In this document: piece by piece, positions 6,628 to 14,303 of the stretch
How the letters are laid out: each line of letters opens with the position of its first letter
Numbering within the stretch: the stretch's first letter is position 1
Assembly (NCBI GenBank): GCA_046045995.1
Contig: JBJOKR010000050.1
Location: 1-23,643, forward strand
Direction: 5' to 3'
Origin: Indioceanicola sp046045995
GTDB taxonomy: Bacteria; Pseudomonadota; Alphaproteobacteria; Azospirillales; Azospirillaceae
Length of the DNA: 23,643 bases
The notes under the pieces: generated by a model
Database searches by the model: none
Told to the model about the DNA's origin: nothing
The model's input: the letters and a program-made list of their open reading frames with translations, nothing else
Position numbers and translations under genes: made by a program

Positions 6628-7563
6628 ATGGACACGTTGGCGGTTGTACTTGAAGCACCGGAGCGTCTGTCCCTGCGCCGTCTGAACCTGACGGCGCCGG
6701 ATGCGGGGGATGTCGTCGTCGATATCGAATGGAGCGGGATCAGCACGGGCACCGAACGCCTGCTCTGGTCCGGTCGCATGCCGCCCTTCCCCGGCCTGGG
6801 GTATCCGCTGGTGCCCGGCTACGAATCGGTGGGCCGGGTCAGTTCCGCGGGCCAGGACGCCGGGGTCCGCGTCGGCGACCGGGTCTTCGTGCCCGGGGCG
6901 CGCTGTTACGGCGATGTGCGCGGCCTGTTCGGCGGCGCCGCCGGCCGGGTGGTCGTTCCGGGGGCGAAGGTGGTTCCCGTCGGCGACCGCCTGGGGGAGG
7001 AAGGGGTGCTGCTGGCCCTGGCCGCCACCGCCTATCACGCCATCGCCGGGGGCCGTCATCCGGACCTGATCGTCGGCCACGGGGTGCTGGGGCGGCTGTT
7101 GGCGCGGATCGCGCTGGCTGTCGGCGCCCCCCCGCCCACCGTGTGGGAGACCAATCCCGCCCGGCACGGCGGGGCGGCGGGCTATACCGTGCTGGATCCC
7201 GGTGCCGACCCGCGGCGGGACTACCGATCCATCTATGACGTCAGCGGGGATGCGACACTGCTGGACAGCTTGATCGCCCGCCTTGCCAAGGGGGGTGAGG
7301 TGGTGCTGGCCGGCTTCTACCACGACCCGCTGAGCTTCACCTTCCCGCCCGCCTTCATGCGGGAGGCGCGGATCCGCATCGCCGCCGAATGGCGCGAACT
7401 GGACCTGCTGGCCACCCGCGACCTGATCGACACCGGCCGCCTGTCGCTGGCCGGCCTGATCACCCACCGCCACGCGGCGGCGGAGGCGGACAGCGCCTAC
7501 CGCACCGCCTTCGGCGACCCGGCCTGCCTGAAGATGATCCTGGACTGGAGGGGACACGCATGA
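6628..7563 (+). CDS. bchC: 3-hydroxyethyl bacteriochlorophyllide a dehydrogenase
   Basis: BchC oxidises the 3-hydroxyethyl side group to 3-acetyl in bacteriochlorophyllide a synthesis, in the cytoplasm. The 311-residue protein is a medium-chain dehydrogenase relative: SGISTGTERLLWSG and GYPLVPGYESVG in the N-terminal catalytic domain, then a nucleotide-binding part with VGHGVLGRLLARIA. The ATG at 6628 follows GGGGAGG by 5 bases; the ribosome site lies in GGGGAGGTCCCC, which can fold into a 4-bp hairpin and might damp initiation. Its stop overlaps the bchX start as ATGA. The place at the head of bchCXYZ is the standard purple bacterial order. Confidence 0.95.
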   Translation: MDTLAVVLEAPERLSLRRLNLTAPDAGDVVVDIEWSGISTGTERLLWSGRMPPFPGLGYPLVPGYESVGRVSSAGQDAGVRVGDRVFVPGARCYGDVRGLFGGAAGRVVVPGAKVVPVGDRLGEEGVLLALAATAYHAIAGGRHPDLIVGHGVLGRLLARIALAVGAPPPTVWETNPARHGGAAGYTVLDPGADPRRDYRSIYDVSGDATLLDSLIARLAKGGEVVLAGFYHDPLSFTFPPAFMREARIRIAAEWRELDLLATRDLIDTGRLSLAGLITHRHAAAEADSAYRTAFGDPACLKMILDWRGHA

Positions 7564-8588
7564 ACGCGCCGCTTGGACCGAAGGACCCGACCCGGGCACA
7601 GGCAGCACGGGAGGCACTGCGGGAACGCCTCCGCCAGGAGGCGACGCAGGAGCCTGACGCCGTGTCCACGGGGCCGGTGACCAAGAAGACCCAGATCATC
7701 GCCATCTACGGCAAGGGCGGGATCGGCAAATCCTTCACCCTGGCCAACCTGTCCTACATGATGGCGCAGCAGGGCCTGAAGGTCCTTCTGATCGGCTGCG
7801 ATCCCAAGAGCGATACGACCAGCCTGCTGTTCGGCGGCAAGGCCTGCCCCACCATCATCGAAACCTCCACCCGCAAGAAACTGGCGGGGGAGGAGGTGAA
7901 GATCGGCGATGTCTGCTTCATCCGCGACGGCGTCTTCGCCATGGAGCTGGGCGGGCCGGAGGTGGGGCGCGGCTGCGGCGGACGCGGGATCATCCATGGG
8001 TTCGAGACGCTGGAGAAGCTGGGCTTCCACGATTGGGGCTTCGACTTCGTCCTGCTGGATTTCCTGGGCGATGTGGTCTGCGGCGGCTTCGGCCTGCCGA
8101 TCGCCCGCGACATGTGCCAGAAGGTGATCGTCGTCGGCTCCAACGACCTGCAGAGCCTGTATGTCGCCAACAATGTGTGCTCGGCGGTGGAGTATTTCCG
8201 CAAGCTGGGCGGGAATGTCGGGGTGGCGGGCCTGGTGGTGAACAAAGATGACGGCACCGGTGAGGCCCAGGCCTTCGCCGATGCGGCCGGGATCCCGGTG
8301 CTGGCCAGCATCCCCGCCCATGACGACATCCGCCGGAAATCCGCGAATTACGAGATTATCGGCCGCCCCGGCAGCCCCTGGGCCTCCCTGTTCGAGGAAC
8401 TGGCCCGCAACGTGGCCGATGCCCCGCCGCAGCGGCCGACCCCGCTGACCCAGGATGGTCTGCTCGGCCTCTTCTCCGGCGAGACGGTGGGGCGCGATGT
8501 GGTGCTGACCCCCGCCACCATGGCCGACATGTGCGGCAGGGAGTTGGTGGAGAAGCCGTCCCTCGAAGTCATCTACGACACGGTCTGA
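7560..8588 (+). CDS. bchX: Chlorophyllide a reductase, iron protein subunit
   Basis: BchX is the NifH-like ATP-dependent electron donor of chlorophyllide a oxidoreductase, which reduces ring B of chlorophyllide a. The 342-residue protein shows the P-loop YGKGGIGKS with its lysine at residue 57, GCDPKSDTT, and two cluster cysteines at C139 (GRGCGGRG) and C174 (VVCGGFG), 35 residues apart as in NifH, so a homodimer should bridge one 4Fe-4S cluster. An N-terminal extension of about 45 residues, rich in charge, precedes the fold. The ATG at 7560 overlaps the bchC stop (ATGA). It is distinguished from BchL by its bchY and bchZ neighbours and this N-terminal form. Confidence 0.96.
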   Translation: MNAPLGPKDPTRAQAAREALRERLRQEATQEPDAVSTGPVTKKTQIIAIYGKGGIGKSFTLANLSYMMAQQGLKVLLIGCDPKSDTTSLLFGGKACPTIIETSTRKKLAGEEVKIGDVCFIRDGVFAMELGGPEVGRGCGGRGIIHGFETLEKLGFHDWGFDFVLLDFLGDVVCGGFGLPIARDMCQKVIVVGSNDLQSLYVANNVCSAVEYFRKLGGNVGVAGLVVNKDDGTGEAQAFADAAGIPVLASIPAHDDIRRKSANYEIIGRPGSPWASLFEELARNVADAPPQRPTPLTQDGLLGLFSGETVGRDVVLTPATMADMCGRELVEKPSLEVIYDTV

Positions 8589-8599
8589 GGGATACCGCC

Positions 8600-10294
8600 A
8601 TGATGGACCTCGACCAGCCCGATCCCGATCGCCCCGCACCGCCCACCGGCCCCGCCGCGCGGGGAGAGGTGGTGTACGACACCGCCGGACGCATCGCGCT
8701 GGCCGATCCGGATGCGGCGGGCATGGGACCCGCAGGCCCGGTACCGGTCGCAAGTCCGTCCTCCCCACCCTCCCGGGGCGAGGGGGCGGCCGATACGCCG
8801 ACAGTCGCCGTTGACGGCCAGGGCTGCCACAACAAGGCGGGCATGAAGGCCGCCGCAGCCCAGGCCGGCCTGTCGGAGGTGATGGACCGCTATGCCGCGG
8901 ATTATCCCCAGGGGCCCCATGACCAGCCGCAGAGCATGTGCCCGGCCTTCGGCTCCCTGCGCGTCGGCCTGCGCATGCGCCGCACGGCGACGATCCTGTC
9001 CGGATCGGCCTGCTGCGTCTACGGCCTGACCTTCACCAGCCATTTCTACGGGGCGCGCCGGTCGGTCGGCTATGTGCCGTTCAATTCGGAGACGCTGGTC
9101 ACCGGCAAGCTGTTCGAGGATATCCGCGACGCGGTCTTCGCCCTGGCCGACCCGGACAAGTACGATACCATCGTCATCACCAACCTGTGTGTCCCCACCG
9201 CCTCCGGCGTGCCCCTGCGGCTGTTGCCGAAGGAGATCAACGGGGTCCGCATCATCGGCATCGATGTGCCGGGCTTCGGTGTGCCGACCCATGCGGAAGC
9301 GAAGGACGTGCTGGCCGGGGCCATGCTGGCCTATGCCCGGAATGAGGCGGAGGCCGGGCCTGTGGCCGCCCCGCGTACCGGTATCAGCGACCGGCCGACC
9401 ATCACCCTGCTGGGGGAGATGTTCCCGGCCGATCCCGTGGGCATCGGCATGATGCTGGAACCCATGGGTCTGGCGGCAGGGCCTGTGGTGCCGACCCGGG
9501 AATGGCGGGAGCTGTATGCCGCCCTGGACTGTGCCGCCGTCGCCGCCATCCACCCCTTCTACACCGCAAGCGTGCGGGAGTTCGAGGCGGCGGGACGGAC
9601 GGTTATCGGCTCCGCCCCCGTCGGGCATGACGGCACGGCCGACTGGCTGGCCGCCATCGGGGAGGCCTGCGGCATCGCCGCCGACCGTGTGGCCGCCGCC
9701 CAGAACCGGTTCCTGCCGGCCATCCGCGCCGCCCTGGCGGCCAAGCCGGTGACCGGCCGCATCACCCTGTCGGGCTATGAGGGGTCGGAACTCCTGGTAG
9801 CCCGGCTGCTGATCGAAAGCGGGGCCGATGTGCGCTATGTCGGCACCGCCTGCCCCCGCACCCGCTTCAGCGACGCCGACCAGCAATGGCTGGAGGCGCG
9901 GGGGGTGCATGTGCAGTTCCGCGCCAGCCTGGAGCAGGATCTGGCCGCGATGGTGGAATGGAAGCCGGACCTGGCCATCGGCACCACACCCGTGGTGCAG
10001 AAGGCGAAGGAGATGGCGATCCCCGCCCTCTATTTCACCAATCTGATCTCCGCCCGGCCGCTGATGGGCCCGGCGGGAGCAGGCAGCCTGGCCCAGGTGG
10101 TGAACGCCGCCCTGGGCAACCGCGCCCGGTTCGACACCATGCGCAGCTTCTTCGAGGGGGTGGGCACCGGCCATGCCGCCGGCGTGTGGGAGGAGGTGCC
10201 GCGCGACCGGCCCGAATTCCGCAAGCGCAGCGCCGCCCTGGCTGCCAAGGCGGCCAAGGAAAAGACCTCCGTGGCGGAGGATGCACCATGCTGA
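8600..10294 (+). CDS. bchY: Chlorophyllide a reductase, subunit Y
   Basis: BchY is one half of the NifDK-like catalytic heterotetramer of chlorophyllide a reductase, carrying cysteines for the catalytic-component 4Fe-4S cluster. Conserved parts begin near residue 75 with GCHNKAGMKAAA, then DYPQGPHDQPQSMCPAFGS (C114) and SGSACCVYGLTF (C138, C139). The ATG at 8600 lies 11 bases after the bchX stop; a second ATG follows directly. At 564 residues it is longer than the BchY proteins I know, because about 50 residues of Pro/Ala/Gly-rich sequence lie between the start and the conserved region. The 3' end overlaps bchZ by 7 bases, which suggests coupled synthesis of the two partners. Confidence 0.95.
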   Translation: MMDLDQPDPDRPAPPTGPAARGEVVYDTAGRIALADPDAAGMGPAGPVPVASPSSPPSRGEGAADTPTVAVDGQGCHNKAGMKAAAAQAGLSEVMDRYAADYPQGPHDQPQSMCPAFGSLRVGLRMRRTATILSGSACCVYGLTFTSHFYGARRSVGYVPFNSETLVTGKLFEDIRDAVFALADPDKYDTIVITNLCVPTASGVPLRLLPKEINGVRIIGIDVPGFGVPTHAEAKDVLAGAMLAYARNEAEAGPVAAPRTGISDRPTITLLGEMFPADPVGIGMMLEPMGLAAGPVVPTREWRELYAALDCAAVAAIHPFYTASVREFEAAGRTVIGSAPVGHDGTADWLAAIGEACGIAADRVAAAQNRFLPAIRAALAAKPVTGRITLSGYEGSELLVARLLIESGADVRYVGTACPRTRFSDADQQWLEARGVHVQFRASLEQDLAAMVEWKPDLAIGTTPVVQKAKEMAIPALYFTNLISARPLMGPAGAGSLAQVVNAALGNRARFDTMRSFFEGVGTGHAAGVWEEVPRDRPEFRKRSAALAAKAAKEKTSVAEDAPC

Positions 10295-11745
10295 TCCAGG
10301 ATATGGACCGCGCCGGGGGCTATTGGGGTTCCGTCTACGTCTTCACGGCGATCAAGGGGCTGCAGGTCATCATCGACGGGCCGGTGGGGTGTGAGAACCT
10401 GCCCGTCACGTCCGTCCTGCATTACACCGACGCCCTGCCGCCCCATGAGCTGCCCATCGTGGTGACGGGCCTGGCGGAGGAGGAACTGGGTCGCCACGGC
10501 ACCGAAGGGGCGATGAAGCGGGCCCATCGGACCCTGGACCCCGCCCTGCCCAGCGTCGTCGTCACCGGGTCGATCGCGGAGATGATCGGCGGCGGGGTCA
10601 CGCCGGAAGGCACCAATATCCAGCGCTTCCTGCCCCGCACCATCGATGAGGACCAGTGGCAATCGGCCAACCGCGCCATGATGTGGCTGTGGACCGAATA
10701 CGGCGCGCCCAAGGGCCGCATGCCCAAGCCCCGCCCCCGCAAGGACGGCGACAAGCCGCGGGTCAACATCATCGGCCCCATCTACGGCACCTTCAACACT
10801 CCGTCCGACCTGCATGAGATCCGCCGTCTGGTGGAAGGCATCGGGGCGGAGGTGAACATGGTCTTCCCGCTGGGCAGCCATCTGATGGATGTGCCCCGGC
10901 TGGTGGATGGCGACGTGAACATCTGCCTGTACCGGGAATTCGGCCGCCTGCTGTGCGAGGCGCTGGACAAGCCCTATCTGCAGGCGCCGGTCGGCCTGCA
11001 TTCGACGACTAAATTCCTGCGCACCCTGGGTGGGCTGCTGGGCCTGGACCCGGAGCCGTTCATCGAGCGGGAAAAGCACACGACCATCAAGCCGATCTGG
11101 GACCTGTGGCGGTCGGTGACCCAGGACTTCTTCGGCACGGCCAGCTTCGCCATCGTCGCCAATGAGACCTATGCCCGCGGTGTCCGCCATTTCCTGGAGG
11201 AGGAGATGGGCCTTCCCTGCACCTTCGCCGTGGCCCGCAAGCCGGGGGTGAAGCCCGACAATGACGGGGTGCGGGACATGGTCCGGACGAAGACGCCGCT
11301 GGTCCTATTCGGCAGCTACAACGAACGCATGTACCTGGCGGAGGCCGGGGGGCGGGCCATGTTCATCCCCGCGAGCTTCCCCGGCGCCCTGATCCGTCGG
11401 CACACGGGCACACCCTTCATGGGCTATGCCGGTGCCGTCTACCTGATCCAGGAGGTGTGCAACGCGCTGTTCGATGCGCTGTTCCACATCCTTCCGCTTG
11501 CGACCCAGCTGGATACGGTGGAGGCGACACCGACCCGCAGCCACCGGGAGCTGCCCTGGGACGCCGACGCCCGCCAGGCGCTGGACGAGTTGGTGGACGC
11601 CCAGCCGGTGCTGGTCCGCATCTCCGCTGCCAAGCGCCTGCGCGATGCCGCGGAGCGGGAGGCCCGCCGGGCCGGAGACGCGCGCGTGGGCATCGCCCAT
11701 GTGGCCGCCGGCCGCACCACCCTGCGTGAGGGGGTGCCGGCATGA
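10288..11745 (+). CDS. bchZ: Chlorophyllide a reductase, subunit Z
   Basis: BchZ pairs with BchY to form the catalytic component of chlorophyllide a reductase. The 485-residue protein starts MLIQDMDRAGGYWGSVYVFT and has the cluster cysteine C35 in GPVGCENLP, the family segment SIAEMIGGGVTPEGTNIQRF, and a C-terminal DUF3479-like light-independent reductase tail (ALDELVDAQPVLVRISAAKR). The ATG at 10288 lies inside the last codons of bchY. The stop overlaps an ATG (ATGA) that opens a 53-codon frame leading to pufB. In relatives, puf promoter elements lie within the 3' part of bchZ; I could not pick one out with confidence here. Confidence 0.96.
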   Translation: MLIQDMDRAGGYWGSVYVFTAIKGLQVIIDGPVGCENLPVTSVLHYTDALPPHELPIVVTGLAEEELGRHGTEGAMKRAHRTLDPALPSVVVTGSIAEMIGGGVTPEGTNIQRFLPRTIDEDQWQSANRAMMWLWTEYGAPKGRMPKPRPRKDGDKPRVNIIGPIYGTFNTPSDLHEIRRLVEGIGAEVNMVFPLGSHLMDVPRLVDGDVNICLYREFGRLLCEALDKPYLQAPVGLHSTTKFLRTLGGLLGLDPEPFIEREKHTTIKPIWDLWRSVTQDFFGTASFAIVANETYARGVRHFLEEEMGLPCTFAVARKPGVKPDNDGVRDMVRTKTPLVLFGSYNERMYLAEAGGRAMFIPASFPGALIRRHTGTPFMGYAGAVYLIQEVCNALFDALFHILPLATQLDTVEATPTRSHRELPWDADARQALDELVDAQPVLVRISAAKRLRDAAEREARRAGDARVGIAHVAAGRTTLREGVPA

Positions 11746-11836
11746 TGCAGCACCACCGCCGCCGCACAGAAATTCAAGAATTCGCGCCGGCATCTGCCCG
11801 CGAACACCCAGTCATGGCGCAGTATGCCATGATGAA

Positions 11837-11857
11837 GGGGATGCGAAAGCAATCCCC
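11837..11857 (+). promoter_or_regulatory. GAAA-tetraloop hairpin upstream of pufB (first)
   Basis: GGGGATGC pairs with GC-A-ATCCCC around a GAAA loop (11845-11848): eight base pairs with one bulged A. It lies 38 bases before pufB in the probable puf mRNA leader. A GNRA loop on a G/C stem is typical of stable RNA structures. Confidence 0.7.
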
Positions 11858-11861
11858 GCAC

Positions 11862-11881
11862 CTTGGCCGAAAGGCCGCAAG
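11862..11881 (+). promoter_or_regulatory. GAAA-tetraloop hairpin upstream of pufB (second)
   Basis: GGCC-GAAA-GGCC (11865-11876) is flanked by CTT and AAG, which can pair across a two-base bulge. It lies 4 bases after the first hairpin and ends just before the GAGGAGGAG ribosome site of pufB, so the two could stack and protect the pufBA message or shape initiation. Confidence 0.65.
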
Positions 11882-11895
11882 TGAGGAGGAGTTAA

Positions 11896-12117
11896 ATGGC
11901 TGACCGCGACTCCTCTCTGTCTGGTTTGACAGAGAACGAAGCTCAGGAGTTCCACAAGATCTTCATCATGAGCTTCATCGGCTTCACGCTGATCGCCATC
12001 GTCGCACACTTCCTGGTGTGGTCGTGGCGTCCGTGGATCCCGGGGCCGAACGGCTATGCGTCGTTGATGAACGACGTATCGGTCGCTCTCGCCCCATTCA
12101 CCACCCTGCTTGGTTAG
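11896..12117 (+). CDS. pufB: Light-harvesting 1 beta polypeptide
   Basis: PufB is the beta chain of the LH1 antenna ring around the reaction centre in the inner membrane. The 73-residue protein has the LH beta pattern: a polar N-terminus with LTENEAQEFH (H20), one membrane helix, and bacteriochlorophyll-ligand H38 in AHFLVWSWRPW, 18 residues after H20. The ATG at 11896 follows GGAGGAG. An 8-bp inverted repeat within the first codons could form a hairpin. pufA begins 9 bases after the stop, so equal synthesis is expected. Confidence 0.97.
   Translation: MADRDSSLSGLTENEAQEFHKIFIMSFIGFTLIAIVAHFLVWSWRPWIPGPNGYASLMNDVSVALAPFTTLLG
11914..11935 (+). promoter_or_regulatory. Inverted repeat within the first codons of pufB
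   Basis: TCTCTGTC and GACAGAGA form a perfect 8-bp stem around TGGTTT, starting 18 bases after the pufB start. It could be a third mRNA hairpin in this region, or a protein-binding palindrome (TGTC-N6-GACA). Its spacing does not fit the PpsR N12 rule. Confidence 0.55.
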
Positions 12118-12126
12118 GAGGTCGTT

Positions 12127-12312
12127 ATGTGGCGTCTCTGGCTTTTGTTCGATCCGCGTCGGGTTCTGGTGGCTCTGGCCACTTTCCTGTTCGGGTTGGC
12201 GATCCTGATCCACTTCATCCTGCTGAGCACGGATCGCTTCAACTGGCTGGAAGGCCCCAGCGCGAAGAGCGCTGCGGTCGCCCAGTACTCGCCGCTGCCG
12301 GCGGGCAAGTAA
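12127..12312 (+). CDS. pufA: Light-harvesting 1 alpha polypeptide
   Basis: PufA is the alpha chain of LH1. The 61-residue protein begins MWRLWLLFDPRRVLVAL, has one membrane helix with bacteriochlorophyll-ligand H29 in AILIHFILLSTDRFNWLEG, and ends in a polar tail. The ATG at 12127 follows TAGGAGG. It is separated from pufL by a 159-base gap with a large hairpin, the usual way in which LH1 mRNA is kept more abundant than reaction-centre mRNA. Confidence 0.97.
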   Translation: MWRLWLLFDPRRVLVALATFLFGLAILIHFILLSTDRFNWLEGPSAKSAAVAQYSPLPAGK

Positions 12313-12329
12313 CCGCCTGCGGCGACGTC

Positions 12330-12387
12330 CGGCCGGCGGCGGCTCGGGACCGGGGGTTCGCCCCCGATCCCTGCCTGTCGCCGGCCG
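12330..12387 (+). promoter_or_regulatory. Nested hairpin between pufA and pufL (mRNA stabiliser or partial terminator)
   Basis: The outer stem CGGCCGGCG (12330-12338) pairs perfectly with CGCCGGCCG (12379-12387). Inside, GGGA-C-CGGGGG (12346-12356) pairs with CCCCCG-A-TCCC (12361-12371) around a TTCG loop, with one C/A mismatch. No T-run follows at once. In Rhodobacter the equivalent hairpins protect the pufBA segment from 3' decay and set the LH1 to reaction-centre ratio; the same role here is inferred from position. Confidence 0.85.
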
Positions 12388-12471
12388 TTTCGACCCGACC
12401 CGTTCACGATCGCCGATCCGCGTGCGTGCTTCGGGCCGCCTGACTGGCCGCCTGAATTGGGGGAACCGACC

Positions 12472-13314
12472 ATGGCCATGCTCAACTTCGAAAAGAAGTA
12501 CCGCGTCCGGGGCGGGACGCTGATCGGGGGGGATCTCTTCGACTTCTGGGTGGGGCCGTTCTATGTCGGCTTCTTCGGAGTCACCACCCTGTTCTTCTCC
12601 TTCCTCGGCACGGCGCTGATTCTGTACGGGGCGGCCCTGGGGCCGACCTGGAACATCTGGCAGATCAACATCGCCCCGCCCGACCTGAAATACGGCCTGG
12701 GCATGGCCCCCCTGAAGGAAGGGGGACTATGGCAGCTGATCACGATCTGCGCCCTGGGGGCTTTCGGGTCCTGGGCGGCGCGGCAAGCGGAGATCAGCCG
12801 CAAGCTCGGCATGGGTTATCATGTGCCCATCGCCTTTTCCGTCGCGATCTTCGCCTATTTCACCCTGGTGGTGATCCGCCCGGTCCTCATGGGGGCTTGG
12901 GGGCACGGGTTCCCGTACGGCATCTTCAGCCATTTGGACTGGGTGTCGAATGTCGGGTACCAGTACCTGCACTTCCATTACAACCCGGCGCACATGATCG
13001 CGGTGTCGTTCTTCTTTGCGACCACTTTCGCCTTGTCCCTGCACGGTGCCCTTGTCCTGTCGGCGGTGAACCCGCCCAAGGACGCCAAGGGCGTGCCGGA
13101 CATCGTGAAGACCGCGGAGCATGAGAACACCTTCTTCCGCGACACCATCGGCTATTCCATCGGCACGCTGGGCATCCATCGGCTGGGCCTGTTCCTGGCA
13201 CTGTCGGCCGGGTTCTGGAGTGCCGTCTGCATCGTCATCAGTGGCCCCTTCTGGACCCGCGGCTGGCCGGAATGGTGGAGCTGGTGGCTTGAACTGCCGA
13301 TCTGGCCGAAGTGA
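12472..13314 (+). CDS. pufL: Photosynthetic reaction centre L subunit
   Basis: PufL is the L chain of the type-II reaction centre, with five membrane helices, binding the special pair, accessory pigments and QA/QB-site partners. The protein starts MAMLNFEKKYRVRGGTLIGG; the upstream in-frame ATG at 12457 is rejected because homology begins at 12472 and GGGGGAA lies ahead of it. Counting Met as 1, H154 (SHLDW) and H174 (NPAHM) are bacteriochlorophyll ligands, and H191 (LHG) and H236 (IHRLG) bind the non-haem iron. The loop between the last two is about 5 residues longer than in Rhodobacter sphaeroides. The product has 280 residues; pufM follows after 11 bases. Confidence 0.98.
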   Translation: MAMLNFEKKYRVRGGTLIGGDLFDFWVGPFYVGFFGVTTLFFSFLGTALILYGAALGPTWNIWQINIAPPDLKYGLGMAPLKEGGLWQLITICALGAFGSWAARQAEISRKLGMGYHVPIAFSVAIFAYFTLVVIRPVLMGAWGHGFPYGIFSHLDWVSNVGYQYLHFHYNPAHMIAVSFFFATTFALSLHGALVLSAVNPPKDAKGVPDIVKTAEHENTFFRDTIGYSIGTLGIHRLGLFLALSAGFWSAVCIVISGPFWTRGWPEWWSWWLELPIWPK

Positions 13315-13325
13315 GGGAGGCGGAC

Positions 13326-14303
13326 ATGGCGGAATATCAGAACATCTTCACCCAGGTACAGATCCGCGGCCCCGCCTATGAAGGCGTGCCGCTGCCGGCC
13401 GGAGACTGGGTCCGGTCCGTGAAGCCCGGTTTCAGCTACTGGGCAGGCCTGATCGGCGACAGCCAGATCGGTCCCGTCTACATCGGCTGGCTGGGCTGGC
13501 TTTCGATTGTCTGCGGCGTGGTCGCGTTCGAGATCATCGGGCTCAACATGTGGGCCTCGGTGGGGTGGGACCCGATCGAATTCGTCCGCCAGCTTCCCTG
13601 GCTGGCGCTTGAACCACCGCCACCGGGCTACGGGCTGTCGCTGCCGCCCCTCGACCAGGGCGGATGGTGGCTGCTGGCGGGGTTCTTCCTGACCCTGTCC
13701 GTCCTGCTCTGGTGGGCCCGGACCTATCGCCGGGCGCGGATGCTGGGCATGGGCACCCATGTGGCATGGGCCTTTGCCGCCGCCATCTGGTTGTACCTGG
13801 TCCTGGGCTTCATCCGCCCGCTGCTGATGGGCAGCTGGGGTGAGGCGGTGCCCTTCGGCATCTTCCCGCACCTGGACTGGACGGCCGCCTTCTCCATCCG
13901 CTACGGGAACCTGTTCTACAACCCGTTCCACGCCCTCTCCATCGTCTTCCTCTACGGCTCGACCCTGCTGTTCGCCATGCACGGGGCGACCGTGCTGGCC
14001 ACCGGCCGGTTCGGGGCCGAGCGGGAGGTGGAGCAGATCATCGACCGCGGCACCGCCTTCGAGCGGGGCGGCCTGTTCTGGCGCTGGACCATGGGCTGGA
14101 ACGCCACGGCGGAAAGCATCCACCGCTGGGCCTGGTGGTTCGCGGTGCTGTGCCCGCTGACCGGCGGCATCGGCATCCTGTTGACCGGCACGGTCGTGGA
14201 CAACTGGTACCTCTGGGCCGTCAAGCACGGGGTCGCCCCGGCCTATCCCGCCGTCTATCCGGCCTTGGTCGACCCCGCACTGATCCAGGGGGTGCTGCCA
14301 TGA
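13326..14303 (+). CDS. pufM: Photosynthetic reaction centre M subunit
   Basis: PufM pairs with PufL to form the reaction-centre core. The 325-residue protein starts MAEYQNIFTQVQIRGP at 13326, after AGGGAGG. Key residues fall on the Rhodobacter sphaeroides numbering: H182 (PHLDW) and H202 (NPFHALS) for pigments, and H219 (MHG), E234 and H266 (IHRWAWW) for the iron. FWRWTMGWNATAES, of the quinone pocket, is intact. The in-frame ATG at 13311 lies inside the pufL stop region and is rejected. The stop overlaps pufC as ATGA. Confidence 0.98.
   Translation: MAEYQNIFTQVQIRGPAYEGVPLPAGDWVRSVKPGFSYWAGLIGDSQIGPVYIGWLGWLSIVCGVVAFEIIGLNMWASVGWDPIEFVRQLPWLALEPPPPGYGLSLPPLDQGGWWLLAGFFLTLSVLLWWARTYRRARMLGMGTHVAWAFAAAIWLYLVLGFIRPLLMGSWGEAVPFGIFPHLDWTAAFSIRYGNLFYNPFHALSIVFLYGSTLLFAMHGATVLATGRFGAEREVEQIIDRGTAFERGGLFWRWTMGWNATAESIHRWAWWFAVLCPLTGGIGILLTGTVVDNWYLWAVKHGVAPAYPAVYPALVDPALIQGVLP

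Larger units (their letters stand above)
11742..11903 (+). other. Short reading frame between bchZ and pufB, doubtful as a gene
   Basis: A 53-codon frame starts with ATG overlapping the bchZ stop by 4 bases and ends 8 bases inside pufB. It occupies the place of pufQ in Rhodobacter, but its product (MMQHHRRRTEIQEF at the start) is basic and lacks the hydrophobic helix of PufQ. Third-position GC is clearly lower than in the neighbours, with codons such as TTA, AAT and AGT, and the second half is made of two hairpins. It may be a translated leader that couples bchZ to pufB, or chance. Confidence 0.25.

Noticed and set aside
8573..10174. A 533-codon open frame on the minus strand across bchY.
   Set aside because: Antisense to a conserved reductase subunit, low-complexity product, no domain features.
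10030..11190. A 386-codon minus-strand frame across bchY-bchZ.
   Set aside because: Antisense to two well-supported reductase genes, with no motif of its own.
11914..11935. TGTC-N6-GACA palindrome as a PpsR site in pufB.
   Set aside because: Spacing between TGT and ACA is 8, not 12; kept only as an mRNA hairpin or unassigned palindrome.
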